From NCBI RefSeq assembly GCF_010233585.1, contig NZ_CP045997.1, positions 9,015,487 to 9,079,486 on the forward strand: 64,000 nt of DNA. The letters are read 5' to 3'. Each line of letters begins with the position of its first letter. The first letter of the stretch is position 1. A program made the position numbers and the translations under genes. The notes beneath the pieces were generated by a model, which made no database searches, was not told the DNA's origin, and saw nothing but the letters and a program-made list of their open reading frames with translations. This document shows positions 44,123 through 53,638 of the stretch, in pieces. The stretch is from Spirosoma endbachense (GTDB lineage: Bacteria > Bacteroidota > Bacteroidia > Cytophagales > Spirosomataceae).

Positions 44123-45172
44123 TTACTTAAGCCGCCTGGCTTCCCACACAATGCTGATTTGATCGTTGATGACCTTGGTTACCCGGCCATCCGGCCCTTT
44201 GACAAACAGTAGCTTCCAGTTGATCGTCCGCACGAACAACCTGGTGTCCGAAATAGCCCCTAGTTCTAACCTGGGCTGGCCGGGTAGTTGGAGATAAAGC
44301 AGGCTGTCCACATGGCTGACAGTCATATGCCAGGTCTTGTCCCCATAATCGCCAAGAAGTGGGGCTGTTTGGGCGTTACTGAGCTTGACTTCCACCACCT
44401 GTTCAACAAAAGGAGAAATCCGGTTAAACCAGAATTGGTGCCAGACCGGCGACTCCCAGCCAAGAATAATACCTACCTGTAGGCTGCCAATCAGCAGCAG
44501 GCCAAGCCCCGTTATGGTATGAATGCGCCTGAACATCAGCCAGTCATAGATGAACAGCGGAATCAGCAGCGCGTCCAGGTAAAGAAACCGGGGAAACACG
44601 CCAGCCTGTATGCCCGGCAGGAAGCGGATTCGGTCGATGGCCGCCTGCATGATAACCAGCGTGGCCAGCAGAAGCAGGCGTTTGTGGGAGGCCCCATTTT
44701 TTCGGACCAGAATACCCCAGGTAAAGAACACCCCAAACAGCAGCATGCCGTAGAGTTGAATGAACAGAATGTCAAATTGGCCATCGGCCATCGGCGGATT
44801 ATTGCCGATCAGGGCGCGAAACGTAACAATACCCATCGTGAGCCAAACCAATACGCCAAGGCCAACCGAAAGCAGGCCCAGTTTCCGATGGAGGGCTAAC
44901 TTCCCCCTGACCGCCAGAACGCTTTGCATCAGGAATACGCCTAACCAGGCCGTCATGATGGCCCCATGCACATGGGTAAACCAATGGACCTTTACCTCTC
45001 CACTCAAGATGACCTGGTAGTCGGGAACAAACCCAAGCAGAACCAGGATCGGAAACAGAACGGCCATGACGACAAAGAAATAGCGATCCCGGCGGGTGGA
45101 TTGTATGGCCGGGTTCTGATCCATGGTACTCGCGGGTTGAGCCGTACCGGCAGGTGTAGAAAATTTATTCAT
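44123..45172 (-). CDS. Integral membrane protein with DUF3471-like C-terminal tail
   Basis: A 349-residue protein from the ATG at 45172 (MNKFSTPAG); the open frame extends back to 45274 but lacks family-like sequence and overlaps another candidate gene. After a hydrophilic start it has about seven transmembrane segments (about 35-260) with HVHGAIMTAWLGVFLMQSVLAV and RKLGLLSVGLGVLVWLTMGIVTF, a layout seen in heme-less DUF2306-like proteins. The last 95 residues (from about 255) look like the small beta domain that often ends serine-hydrolase proteins (DUF3471-like: LLGDYGDKTWHMTVSHVDSLLYLQLPGQP). The function of this fusion is unknown. Confidence 0.65.
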   Translation of the reverse strand: MNKFSTPAGTAQPASTMDQNPAIQSTRRDRYFFVVMAVLFPILVLLGFVPDYQVILSGEVKVHWFTHVHGAIMTAWLGVFLMQSVLAVRGKLALHRKLGLLSVGLGVLVWLTMGIVTFRALIGNNPPMADGQFDILFIQLYGMLLFGVFFTWGILVRKNGASHKRLLLLATLVIMQAAIDRIRFLPGIQAGVFPRFLYLDALLIPLFIYDWLMFRRIHTITGLGLLLIGSLQVGIILGWESPVWHQFWFNRISPFVEQVVEVKLSNAQTAPLLGDYGDKTWHMTVSHVDSLLYLQLPGQPRLELGAISDTRLFVRTINWKLLFVKGPDGRVTKVINDQISIVWEARRLK

Positions 45173-45224
45173 CAGGGCAGAATGTGTTCGTTTAAGTTTA
45201 AGGGTGTAGCGGGTTTCACCCCAC

Positions 45225-45512
45225 TTATCGTGGACTGTGAAAGGAGAAATTGTCGGTTTGATCGAAGGAATCAATCAGATACTGTTGGATTCCTTCAACC
45301 AGGAACCAACAAGCCACCGATGCCAGAATCAGATAGAGACAAAACAGAGATAACAATACCCCATAGTCCAGTCGATAGCGAATCCGATGCTCAACCATTG
45401 GAGAGCGGGAAACGGCACGGAAACGAGTAAAAAGGTCCGGAGCTGAAACCAAGTCAGGAACAGTTGCCGAAGCCACTTTAATAGCGGGAAATAAGAAACG
45501 AGAGACTTTCAT
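45225..45512 (-). CDS. Possible 95-residue single-pass membrane protein
   Basis: Starts MKVSRFLFPAIKV and has one clear transmembrane segment (about 50-72, LDYGVLLSLFCLYLILASVACWFLVEGI) with a short acidic C-terminus (DSFDQTDNFSF). It lies between the hybrid sensor gene and the DUF3471-like membrane gene, on their strand, with a cluster of GGTAAC repeats upstream. No family recognised. The frame and hydrophobic segment look real, but the evidence is limited. Confidence 0.4.
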   Translation of the reverse strand: MKVSRFLFPAIKVASATVPDLVSAPDLFTRFRAVSRSPMVEHRIRYRLDYGVLLSLFCLYLILASVACWFLVEGIQQYLIDSFDQTDNFSFHSPR

Positions 45513-45546
45513 AGGGTAAGCGGTGAGGCTTGGCTAACTAAAAAAT

Positions 45547-45750
45547 GGTAACCAAAAGTAAGGAGCCAAGAGTAGCTGTCGTTAGCAGGATAAGCCCTCA
45601 TGCTATCAATCTGGTAACCCAAAAGAACAAGGGCTACCCGGCACGCTCTCGCGCTATCAACGGGGTAACAAATGCTGTAAATCTGGTAACGAGATTGACA
45701 CGATACGAAAAAGGCCAACCTTGGCTGACCTCTCGAAGTAAGGGTGTAAC
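45547..45750. promoter_or_regulatory. Cluster of GGTAAC-type repeats
   Basis: GGTAAC occurs at 45547, 45613, 45664 and 45685, and GTAAC at 45746. Three copies are preceded by a variant of CTATCAATCTGGTAAC. The cluster fills the 255-bp gap between the hybrid sensor gene and the 95-residue ORF. It may be a binding-site array for a regulator; it may also be chance in low-complexity DNA. Confidence 0.3.
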
Positions 45751-45767
45751 GGGAACCAATAGTGGGC

Positions 45768-48700
45768 CTAGGGAGTAGAGCCCCCTTCGGCCACCATGTA
45801 CTCCGAAGGGCTTTTGCCATATTGCTCCAGGAAGCATTTGGAGAAATAGGAATGAGAACTAAACCCGACCTGGTCGGCGATTTGGGCAATCGAGCCACTA
45901 TTTCTGGCCAGTAATTGGGCGGCCCGTTGCAGGCGTGTTGTCCGGATAAAGTCGCTGGGCGACTGCCCCGTCAACGCCTGTAGTTTGCGGTATAGCTGCA
46001 TCCGGCTCATGCCGATCTCATGGCCCAACACGTCAACACTGAACGCCATATCCCCTAAATGGTGCTCGATGATCGTCATCATCCGATTCAAAAACTGCTC
46101 ATCGGTTGAGGTAATCGCGACATCTTTGGGTTGAAGCACTACCTGGCGACGATAACGCGCTTTCAACCGGCGACGTCCTTCAATGAGGTTATCGATGCGG
46201 GCCACCAGTTCACGCACCCCGAAGGGTTTGGTCAGGTAATCGTCGGCACCGGTTTCCAGACCTGCCACTTTGCTTTCTCCGGATGCTTTGGCCGTCAGCA
46301 GGATAACCGGAATGTGACTGGTTTTCTCATCGGCTTTCAGCCGCCGACACAGGTCGATTCCATTCATGTGGGGCATCATGATATCGGAAAGGATCAGATC
46401 AGGTAGGTATTTCTGAGCCAGCCGGTAGCCATCCCGTCCGTTGACTGCTTCCAGTACCCGGCAAACCAAATTTTCTTTTAGCGATTGGCGAATAAACTGG
46501 CGCAGGTCAGCATTGTCCTCCACGATCAGCACTAGTGGAGCGTTAGGGGATGCTTCATCAACGTCCTCGCTTAAAACCGGGCCGGATTCCAGGATCTTAA
46601 CCGGCTCGTGGACCGTTACCGGACTACCGGAGTGCGTCGGCTCTGGATGAAATGGTGGCTGGCTCACCTGGGCTGGGTGTAGTAATTCCAGGGGTAGAGA
46701 AACCGTGAATTGACTGCCCTGGCCTGGTTCACTGGTGAGGGTAATGGTTCCCCCATGCAGTTCAACCAAGTCACGAGTCAGGGAAAGCCCAATGCCCGAG
46801 CCCTCATGCTCCCGGGCCAGGGAGCTATCAACCTGGTAGAATCGGTCAAAAATCCGTTCACGCTGCTCATCTGCAATCCCAATGCCACTGTCCTGAACGG
46901 TGAACTCTGCCAATAGGAAGGCTTTATGGGCTGTATGGCGGTGGTGCGCCGGAAGGGCCGATACCCGCATCAAAAGGACAATGACACCTGGGTCGGGCGT
47001 AAACTTGAAGGCGTTGGACAGCAGGTTGGTTACAATCTTTTCCAGCTTGTCGGTATCGGCCTTTACCCATAGGCTTCCATCAGGAGCCGAAACCTGGAAT
47101 TTTATGTGCCGACTGACGGCCAGCGAAGCAAAGGAAGCGGTGATTCGGTGAAGAAAGTGGATCAGGTCCACCGGCTGGGTGTCCAGGCTCATTTTGCCGG
47201 CCTCTACTTTAGAGAGGTCCAGCAATTGATTGACCAGTTGGAGCAGTCGGCTAGCGTTCCGGTGCATGGTCTGGAACTGGGCCCGGTAAGGCGAGTGCTC
47301 CAACTCACCCCCCAGCCAGGTTTCCAGCGGACTCAAAATCAGCGTCAGCGGGGTACGGAATTCGTGGGAAATGTTGGCAAAGAACGTTGATTTCAATCGA
47401 TCCATTTCCAGGACCTGCTCGGCTTTAAGCTCCCGAAGATTCCGTGCCGTTTTCAGTCGTTCGCGTCGTAATAGGGTTTTCCATCCCCCATAGAACAGCC
47501 CCACTACCGTGAACACATAGAGGGCGTAGGCCCAGGCGGTGCGCCACCAGGGAGGGGCAATCAGCAGGGTAATGGCTTTTTCGACCCAGACGCCATCGCT
47601 ATTGGCGGCCTTTACCCGAAAGGTATAGGTTCCCGGCGGCACATTGTAATAATTGGCCGTGCGCTCACTACCCACCGGCCGCCAGTCGAGATCATAATTG
47701 TCCAGTTTGTAGCTATACTGGTGAAGTTGAGGATACCGAAAGTCGATGGCGGCAAAGTCAAGGGAAAAAACAGATTGGTTGTGCGACAGGTAGATGGTCT
47801 TGGCCTGCGCCAACCCTTCCCGCAGGGGCCCGTGTGGATCAGGGTAGACGGGTTGGTTACGTACACGCAGAGCAGCGATATTCAGCAAGGGAGGGATCGG
47901 CTGGCTTTGTAAGAGGTCTCTGGGCCGAAAGCGAAAATACTTACCCATACTGCCGAAAAACAGGCTGCCGTCGCGACTCTTGTAACTCGAACCAAAGAAA
48001 AAATCCTCTCCAGGCGAGATGCCATAATTAGCCCCAAACCAACGGACCGAATTGCGCCGGGCATTGATGGATACGATTCCGGCTGGGGTAGTAGCCCACA
48101 GATTACCGGCATCGTCTTCCAGCAGCGCCCTGACGAAAGGCAGAGCTCTGCCTGAGCGGGTATCCAGGAAGGGTAAAAACCGCTTACCCACTCGATCGTA
48201 CCGGTATAGCCCGCTATAGGCTGCCACCCAAAGTGTGCCGGATGAATCCTCCAGTAGTTGGGTAATGACATTCCAGGGGAGGAAATGTGTAAATGTTCCG
48301 CTCACTCGATCCAGTAAATTAAGGCCAGCCTGGGTACCGACCCAAAAGCAGCCCGTCCGATCTTCCAGGACCGATAGGCAGGAACTGCTGCTAATGGAGG
48401 TCGTGTCATGGGGATCATGGCGATAGTGGATAAAACGCCCCGACAGGTCATCCATCCGATCCAGCCCACCCGCGGTTGGCACCCAGCGCCTTCCACTTCG
48501 GTCTTGATAAACGCCGATCACTTCGCTCGGGCTGAGACTGGCGGCCCGCAGAGAATCGTGTTGGTAGTGAGTGAATCGTTGGGTGGCGGGTTGGTAACGG
48601 TACAGGCCGTTTGTCCAGGTACTGACCCACCAATTTCCTTGCCGATCCCGGTCTAATCGGGTAATGTGATCAGTTAGTAAACGGGTCTGTCGGGCCATCT

Positions 48701-49955
48701 GCCCGAGCCAGGTCCGACTCGCCGGAGCGAGGGGGTGCTGGGCAATCAACCCGCTGATGGTCCCCAGCCAGAGTGTTCCCGCAGTATCCTCCCGAAAGAT
48801 ATGAACACCTGACCGGTTCTCTACCTTCGTAATGGGGTTGGTTCGGGCTGTCACCTTGACCAAATGCCCTGGTATGGTTCCCATCCAGAGCACACCCTCC
48901 CTGGTGCGACAGGCTGAAAGGAGGTTGAAATCGGGTAAGCCATCCGCGGGAGTTTCAATATGAGTAACCCGGCCCGATGCGGGTTCGTAACGGTTGGCAC
49001 CCCCATCGAGTGTGCCGACCCAGATGGCGCCCATCGGATCTTCTGTAATAAAGCGTATGCCGTTGGAACCCATTTCCCACATGTTTTTCGACTTTGGGTA
49101 CGGGCGGCTTAATTTTAGGGGTTTGCCTTCCTGGTAGGGATAGCGGGTAAACTGGCCGGTTTGGCGGTTCATCGTATGCAATCCGTCTCCACCCGTTCCT
49201 ACCCAAAAGGTACCTCTACTGTCTTCAAAAAGCGCCAATACCCGGTTGTCGACCAGACTGTGCGTGTCGGTGGGGTGGTGGAGATAGCGCGTAAAGTGGC
49301 CTGTTTTCGGGTCCAGTTTATTCAATCCCCCGCCCCGATTTGTCTTACTCTCTGGATCGCCGGTTCCAATCCAGAGAGTACCCTGACGATCTTCATAAAT
49401 GACCTGTATCTGCGGGTGACTCAGGCTGGTGGAATCCCTGGGATTGGCCGCATAATGGATGAAGTGGCCGGTTCGGGCCTCCCAACGATAGAGCCCGCTT
49501 CCTGAGCCAATCCAAAGGTTTCCCTGCCGATCCTCATGCAGGCTGGCGATGGCGTTCTCCTCAAAACTATAGTCTTTTCGATTCGTCAGCGGGTAGTGCG
49601 TACTGAAGCCCGTTTCCGGATCCAGGCAATCCAGCCCCGTCCCCCAGCCGCCCACCCAGACTCGTCCATCGCGGGTGGGGCAAACGGTTCGGATATAATC
49701 GCCAGAGAGCGAGTTAACCTTTTTGGGATCATGCTGGTATGTACGCCAGTCATATCCATCAAACCGGAGCAGGCCCGATCCGGTGGCCAGCCATAGGTAT
49801 CCTTGCCGATCCTGCCGGATATCGGCGATTTCGTGCGGATCAAAACCGGGGGGCATGCTAACGGTTTCAACCGTTACGGACTGGGCCAGAAGCGACAGCC
49901 CAGTGGTCAGCAAGAAGGCCAGTGCCAGAATCAGTCGGTAAAAGGGGGCGGTCAT
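45768..49955 (-). CDS. Hybrid two-component system sensor kinase/AraC-type regulator (HTCS)
   Basis: A 1395-residue single-protein two-component system. Signal peptide (about 1-25); two beta-propeller halves of Reg_prop repeats (about 30-690, many WxG(T/S)xxGL motifs); Y_Y_Y domain (about 700-765); one transmembrane segment near 770-790; HisKA with His864 in ISHEFRTP; HATPase (about 975-1100, with DSGIGI and GSGIGLSL); receiver (about 1141-1260, phospho-acceptor Asp1191 in LSDIMMP, Lys1243); and an AraC HTH at the C-terminus (about 1290-1390). Such proteins control glycan loci in Bacteroidota, but no SusCD pair is adjacent. Its targets may be the downstream membrane-protein genes or a distant locus. 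Confidence 0.95.
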   Translation of the reverse strand: MTAPFYRLILALAFLLTTGLSLLAQSVTVETVSMPPGFDPHEIADIRQDRQGYLWLATGSGLLRFDGYDWRTYQHDPKKVNSLSGDYIRTVCPTRDGRVWVGGWGTGLDCLDPETGFSTHYPLTNRKDYSFEENAIASLHEDRQGNLWIGSGSGLYRWEARTGHFIHYAANPRDSTSLSHPQIQVIYEDRQGTLWIGTGDPESKTNRGGGLNKLDPKTGHFTRYLHHPTDTHSLVDNRVLALFEDSRGTFWVGTGGDGLHTMNRQTGQFTRYPYQEGKPLKLSRPYPKSKNMWEMGSNGIRFITEDPMGAIWVGTLDGGANRYEPASGRVTHIETPADGLPDFNLLSACRTREGVLWMGTIPGHLVKVTARTNPITKVENRSGVHIFREDTAGTLWLGTISGLIAQHPLAPASRTWLGQMARQTRLLTDHITRLDRDRQGNWWVSTWTNGLYRYQPATQRFTHYQHDSLRAASLSPSEVIGVYQDRSGRRWVPTAGGLDRMDDLSGRFIHYRHDPHDTTSISSSSCLSVLEDRTGCFWVGTQAGLNLLDRVSGTFTHFLPWNVITQLLEDSSGTLWVAAYSGLYRYDRVGKRFLPFLDTRSGRALPFVRALLEDDAGNLWATTPAGIVSINARRNSVRWFGANYGISPGEDFFFGSSYKSRDGSLFFGSMGKYFRFRPRDLLQSQPIPPLLNIAALRVRNQPVYPDPHGPLREGLAQAKTIYLSHNQSVFSLDFAAIDFRYPQLHQYSYKLDNYDLDWRPVGSERTANYYNVPPGTYTFRVKAANSDGVWVEKAITLLIAPPWWRTAWAYALYVFTVVGLFYGGWKTLLRRERLKTARNLRELKAEQVLEMDRLKSTFFANISHEFRTPLTLILSPLETWLGGELEHSPYRAQFQTMHRNASRLLQLVNQLLDLSKVEAGKMSLDTQPVDLIHFLHRITASFASLAVSRHIKFQVSAPDGSLWVKADTDKLEKIVTNLLSNAFKFTPDPGVIVLLMRVSALPAHHRHTAHKAFLLAEFTVQDSGIGIADEQRERIFDRFYQVDSSLAREHEGSGIGLSLTRDLVELHGGTITLTSEPGQGSQFTVSLPLELLHPAQVSQPPFHPEPTHSGSPVTVHEPVKILESGPVLSEDVDEASPNAPLVLIVEDNADLRQFIRQSLKENLVCRVLEAVNGRDGYRLAQKYLPDLILSDIMMPHMNGIDLCRRLKADEKTSHIPVILLTAKASGESKVAGLETGADDYLTKPFGVRELVARIDNLIEGRRRLKARYRRQVVLQPKDVAITSTDEQFLNRMMTIIEHHLGDMAFSVDVLGHEIGMSRMQLYRKLQALTGQSPSDFIRTTRLQRAAQLLARNSGSIAQIADQVGFSSHSYFSKCFLEQYGKSPSEYMVAEGGSTP

Positions 49956-50981
49956 TACATCGGAGGATAAAAAAGGCCAACTGGATAGAGCGTTGTGAAG
50001 ATTGACCAGGTACCAACCACTCGAACCGAGGTCGTTTTAGATTCTTATCAGCATCCGATTAATGCCGATTTTGGCTCATTGCAACATGATACGAACGTTT
50101 GCCTTTCCGAAAGGGCGGGTTTTTGAATGCAACTGACTGGCAGGCTTTTTCTGCGTCATCGAAGGGCAAATTCAACTATTTATCTCAAGAAAGGGTACAT
50201 TAACCGGATATCAAATGAATTTTACTTGCTTTGAGTAAACGGTCAATTCATGGGCTATTTAGAGCCTATTTCAGCCAACTGATTGACAACGAGCACGATT
50301 GACATTGGGGAAAAAATAGAATACCAATTAGGAAGCTTATACGACTAACGACATTGGACAGGCGTTGAATGATTGGCTAATAAAACCCCCTTTTCGGGAA
50401 ACGATTTATAAATCCAAAAAGGGCAAGTGACAAATTTGGTCCCATTTTCAGATTTACCCGTCACTCGTTTATAGGTACTTTAATTTTTCAAATACTTTAT
50501 TCTGAGGGCTATGGGCTTGAAAGAGTATGTTAGTAGCCTTAGGTGGGTTAATTCTCCACAAGTGGTGGCAGAAAGGGAATCTCGCCCTGATTAAACGTGG
50601 CTGTGATGATTGCGTCGTCGTGTGATTTTCCCCGATTGTGGTTTTAGTTGAATCGGCTAAGTGAAACAATAACCATTCGTGTTTCCTCACTAATTGTATC
50701 TACATGCTAAAAGACCAGATTGTTATCGTAGGGTTTCATGGATGCTATTAATTTTCACTAGACAACCCTTTTATTGGACGCTAACGCCGAGTAAATTATA
50801 AAGGAGAGGCACAGTAATTAACCTAAATGCCATTTCAGGAAAAAGCTGCATGAAATCCATCATAACTAAAACAAAGGAATGTCGAGCAATGCCTATTTAC
50901 CAGACGCTGACCAATACTGTCCTCCGAAAATCACTGCATTACGATTGTAATTACTGATATCCATAATCCGGCGCATAGAAT
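49956..50981. other. Long gap upstream of the hybrid sensor gene
   Basis: 1026 bp with no convincing gene. A 73-codon minus frame (50469-50690) lacks any domain. Several short AT-rich repeats and an imperfect GC stem at 50100-50115 (GCCTTTCCGAAAGGGC) followed by GGGTTTTT are visible. The promoter of the hybrid sensor gene should lie within it. Confidence 0.35.
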
Positions 50982-51449
50982 TTAACGACCGCCTTTCAGC
51001 ACTTGCTGGTATTTTTCCAGTAACTCCGTATCATCCATTGAGCCATGATGATGAATCTGCTTCCAGTTGTTTTTAATGAAATGAAAAACCCGTGTTGTAC
51101 GAATTTGTAATTCGAGCGTCAAATCCTCTTTTTTCAACGTTCCGCGCTCCCTGCCGACGACAAAGAATATCTCGCTCGTTCTGAACGCTGTATAATCGTA
51201 AAATTCGACTTCGACTCGTGACATACCACCAAAAATCCTTTCATAGACCGCTTTAATGTTCGCCCAACCGCGCATAATGCCGCCTACTGGATTGTCCATG
51301 ACTGCTTCGTCTGATTGTTCCCAGTTTTGCTCCATCTTCATAATATCACGCTCATTAAAAGCCGCGTAAAAATCCGACAGTGCCTGCAAGTCAGGCGATA
51401 AGCTTCCTTTTTTCTCTTTACCTGTAATTGGTGTTTGCTCCGTCTTCAT
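50982..51449 (-). CDS. SnoaL-like / NTF2-fold protein
   Basis: A 155-residue protein with the start at the ATG at 51449 (MKTEQTPITG). It matches the SnoaL/DUF4440 NTF2-like fold: LSDFYAAFNERDIMKMEQNWEQSDEAVMDNPVGGIMRGWANIKAVYERIFGG, followed by VEVEFYDYTAFRTSEIFFVVGRERGTL and the C-terminal TRVFHFIKNNWKQIHHHGSMDD. This small pocketed fold serves many enzymes or ligand-binding roles, so the role is open. No signal peptide. It lies downstream of the exported alpha/beta hydrolase gene on the same strand, separated by about 180 bp. Confidence 0.75.
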   Translation of the reverse strand: MKTEQTPITGKEKKGSLSPDLQALSDFYAAFNERDIMKMEQNWEQSDEAVMDNPVGGIMRGWANIKAVYERIFGGMSRVEVEFYDYTAFRTSEIFFVVGRERGTLKKEDLTLELQIRTTRVFHFIKNNWKQIHHHGSMDDTELLEKYQQVLKGGR

Positions 51450-51626
51450 TTTGATGTTGGGTTTCGATTCTCGCTTATACACGCCCCTTCTTTTAGATCT
51501 ACGCTGAAACGTATGATCAAGTCGATGCTAATTCTCGTTTTATAAGCTAAAATAGGTAACCATTCTGATGCTTCTTTTAATTAACATAATTCGCTCAGGC
51601 AATGCATCTGCCAACGAAGACAGGCG

Positions 51627-52697
51627 TCAATTAACGTAACTGTCGACTTCAACGACAGCATCGGCAAAGGCCCTTGGTGCTTCCTGGGGCAGATTGTGAC
51701 CAATGCCTCCGGTAATGGTATGGTGTACGTATCTGCCATTGAATTTAGGCGCGTAGACGGATGGGTCCGGATGCGGTGCTCCATTGGCGTCGCCTTCGAG
51801 GGTGACGGTAGGTACCGTAATGATAGGGGCCGTAGCCAGTCGTTTTTCGAAGTCATCATACTGGGCCTCGCCTTCAGCCACACCCAATCGCCACCGGTAA
51901 TTATGGATCACGATGGCCACATGGTCCGGATTGTCAAATGCAGCGGCTGACTGCTCAAAAACGGCATCGGTAAAGTGCCACTGAGGGGAGGCTAATTGCC
52001 AGATAAGCCTGGCAAAATCACGCCGATTGGCCTCGTAGCCCATCCGGCCGCGCTCGGTGGCAAAGTAGAATTGGTACCACCAGGAGAACTCCGCTTTGGG
52101 GGGCAGTGGTGCTTTGTTCGCTTGCGGGCTACCGATCAAATAACCGCTTACGGACACCATGGCCTTGCAACGCTCAGGCCAGAGTGCCGCGATGATGTTG
52201 GCTGTCCTGGCTCCCCAATCGAAACCAGCGAAGATGGCCTGCTGGATCTTAAGCGCATCCAGGAAAGCAATAATGTCGAGAGCAATCACCGACTGCTGCC
52301 CATTCCGAAACGTATTTGTTGAAAGAAAACGCGTAGTACCATGGCCTCGTAGATGTGGCATAATCACCCTGTAACCCGCTTTGGCCAGCAAAGGAGCAAC
52401 ATCGGCAAAGCTGTGAATGTCGTAGGGCCAGCCGTGCAGGAGCATTACAACGGGCCCATCGGCAGGGCCAGTTTCCGCGTAACCTATATTCAGTACGCCG
52501 GCATTAATCTGCTTCAATGTGCTAAATGATGAGTTAGACTGAATTTTTACAGGAGTACTAGGGGCAGGATTTAGGCCGTTGGCTTGTGCCTCTGCAGTAC
52601 CAACAAGGCCGAACTGGGCTGATGCTAGACTTATTGCCGCAGCGCCCAAAAAGCGACGGCGATCATAGTTGAGTGCTTCTGTCATATCGTTTTCCAT
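51627..52697 (-). CDS. Tat-exported alpha/beta hydrolase (epoxide hydrolase/dehalogenase-like)
   Basis: A 356-residue alpha/beta hydrolase with a twin-arginine signal (DRRRFLGAA, residues about 12-20, then ISLASAQFGLVGTAEAQA), so it is exported folded. The oxyanion motif is LLHGWPYD, and the nucleophile elbow reads GFDWGART, with Asp rather than Ser, the epoxide hydrolase / haloalkane dehalogenase pattern. A late His in GGIGHNLPQEAP completes the triad with an acidic residue before it. The start could be the ATG at 52685. The substrate is unknown; relatives with this motif include fluoroacetate dehalogenases and epoxide hydrolases. The following SnoaL-like gene may share a transcript. Confidence 0.88.
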   Translation of the reverse strand: MENDMTEALNYDRRRFLGAAAISLASAQFGLVGTAEAQANGLNPAPSTPVKIQSNSSFSTLKQINAGVLNIGYAETGPADGPVVMLLHGWPYDIHSFADVAPLLAKAGYRVIMPHLRGHGTTRFLSTNTFRNGQQSVIALDIIAFLDALKIQQAIFAGFDWGARTANIIAALWPERCKAMVSVSGYLIGSPQANKAPLPPKAEFSWWYQFYFATERGRMGYEANRRDFARLIWQLASPQWHFTDAVFEQSAAAFDNPDHVAIVIHNYRWRLGVAEGEAQYDDFEKRLATAPIITVPTVTLEGDANGAPHPDPSVYAPKFNGRYVHHTITGGIGHNLPQEAPRAFADAVVEVDSYVN

Positions 52698-53638
52698 GAT
52701 TATATTTTTTAAATGATTTGCTGTTGGCCAATAACGTTTCCCACCAGGCCTAACCCGATCAACATGTAGTCCACTAATCTGATTAGGTCATGGAATTTGG
52801 CAACAAAATGTACAAACAGTTGCAACACGTGTGGTTGACCGCTCCAATCCATTCCATTCCAGAATAATCTACTCCTTTAAAAACTGGCTAGAACACTTTC
52901 CCGCTAGTTTATTGTTGCCAACTTTTTTGGGCCCTTGTGATGCAACAGTCTGGAATTGGTCACTGAATTGTAAAAAATAAATTTCTAAGACTGACCACAA
53001 TTGTCTTTCCAAAGTTTATAGAGTCAGAACGAACGATTAGCGGATAACTTTGCCGTAGTTTGTCGTCAAACCCCGATAAGAGGAGTTAATGCCAAGCACC
53101 TGCAGAGTAAGCTGATTATTCCCATCCGAACGACTCAGTATAGTAAGTTTTATCTGGCCTTTAATTGTCATCAGCAGGATACTTTTCAACGAGCTATCGT
53201 TCACTCCTGCAACGATTACAACCGTAGCTTAACCTAACGCTTGAAGGACCTTATGAACAGTAAAAAATTGCTAACGTACATACACATACGTTAGCAGGAT
53301 GAATAAGCCATCTTGATACTGCACTGGTTTTGAAATACACTTAACTACTGAGAGTAAGAGACTACATAAAAGCCCTCGTTCTTAACCGAAAATTTATTCT
53401 TCGTTGACCAATTGTTAACCCGCAAGGAAGCGTAAACAGCCAGTTACTGAATATCGGTATCGGTTCAATTCGGGGTATATGAGATAACTGGCAGGACTGT
53501 TTTTTGATGCCAACGTCGTAATGTTGTGGTTAAGAATTACTTAACTTTACGTCAGCTTGTTAATGTCCCTTCAGTAGGGGACAGCCAGCGCCTGCTCGCC
53601 CTTGTGATTACTCAACTGATTACCTTCCTCTTCATGCC
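52698..53638. other. Long gene-free gap before the TPR/HisKA_2 kinase gene
   Basis: 941 bp without a convincing gene. A TAACTTTG box (TAnnTTTG type) lies at 53045-53052 on the + strand and a perfect 9-bp inverted repeat GCTAACGTA/TACGTTAGC at 53270-53295. The stretch between them keeps an open frame without a start codon (about 53022-53230), too weak to call. Confidence 0.35.

Noticed and set aside
45509..45898. 129-codon minus ORF overlapping the hybrid sensor C-terminus
   Set aside because: It is out of frame inside the AraC-type domain of the hybrid sensor.
50469..50690. 73-codon minus ORF upstream of the hybrid sensor
   Set aside because: No domain, no signal and no partner gene; likely chance.
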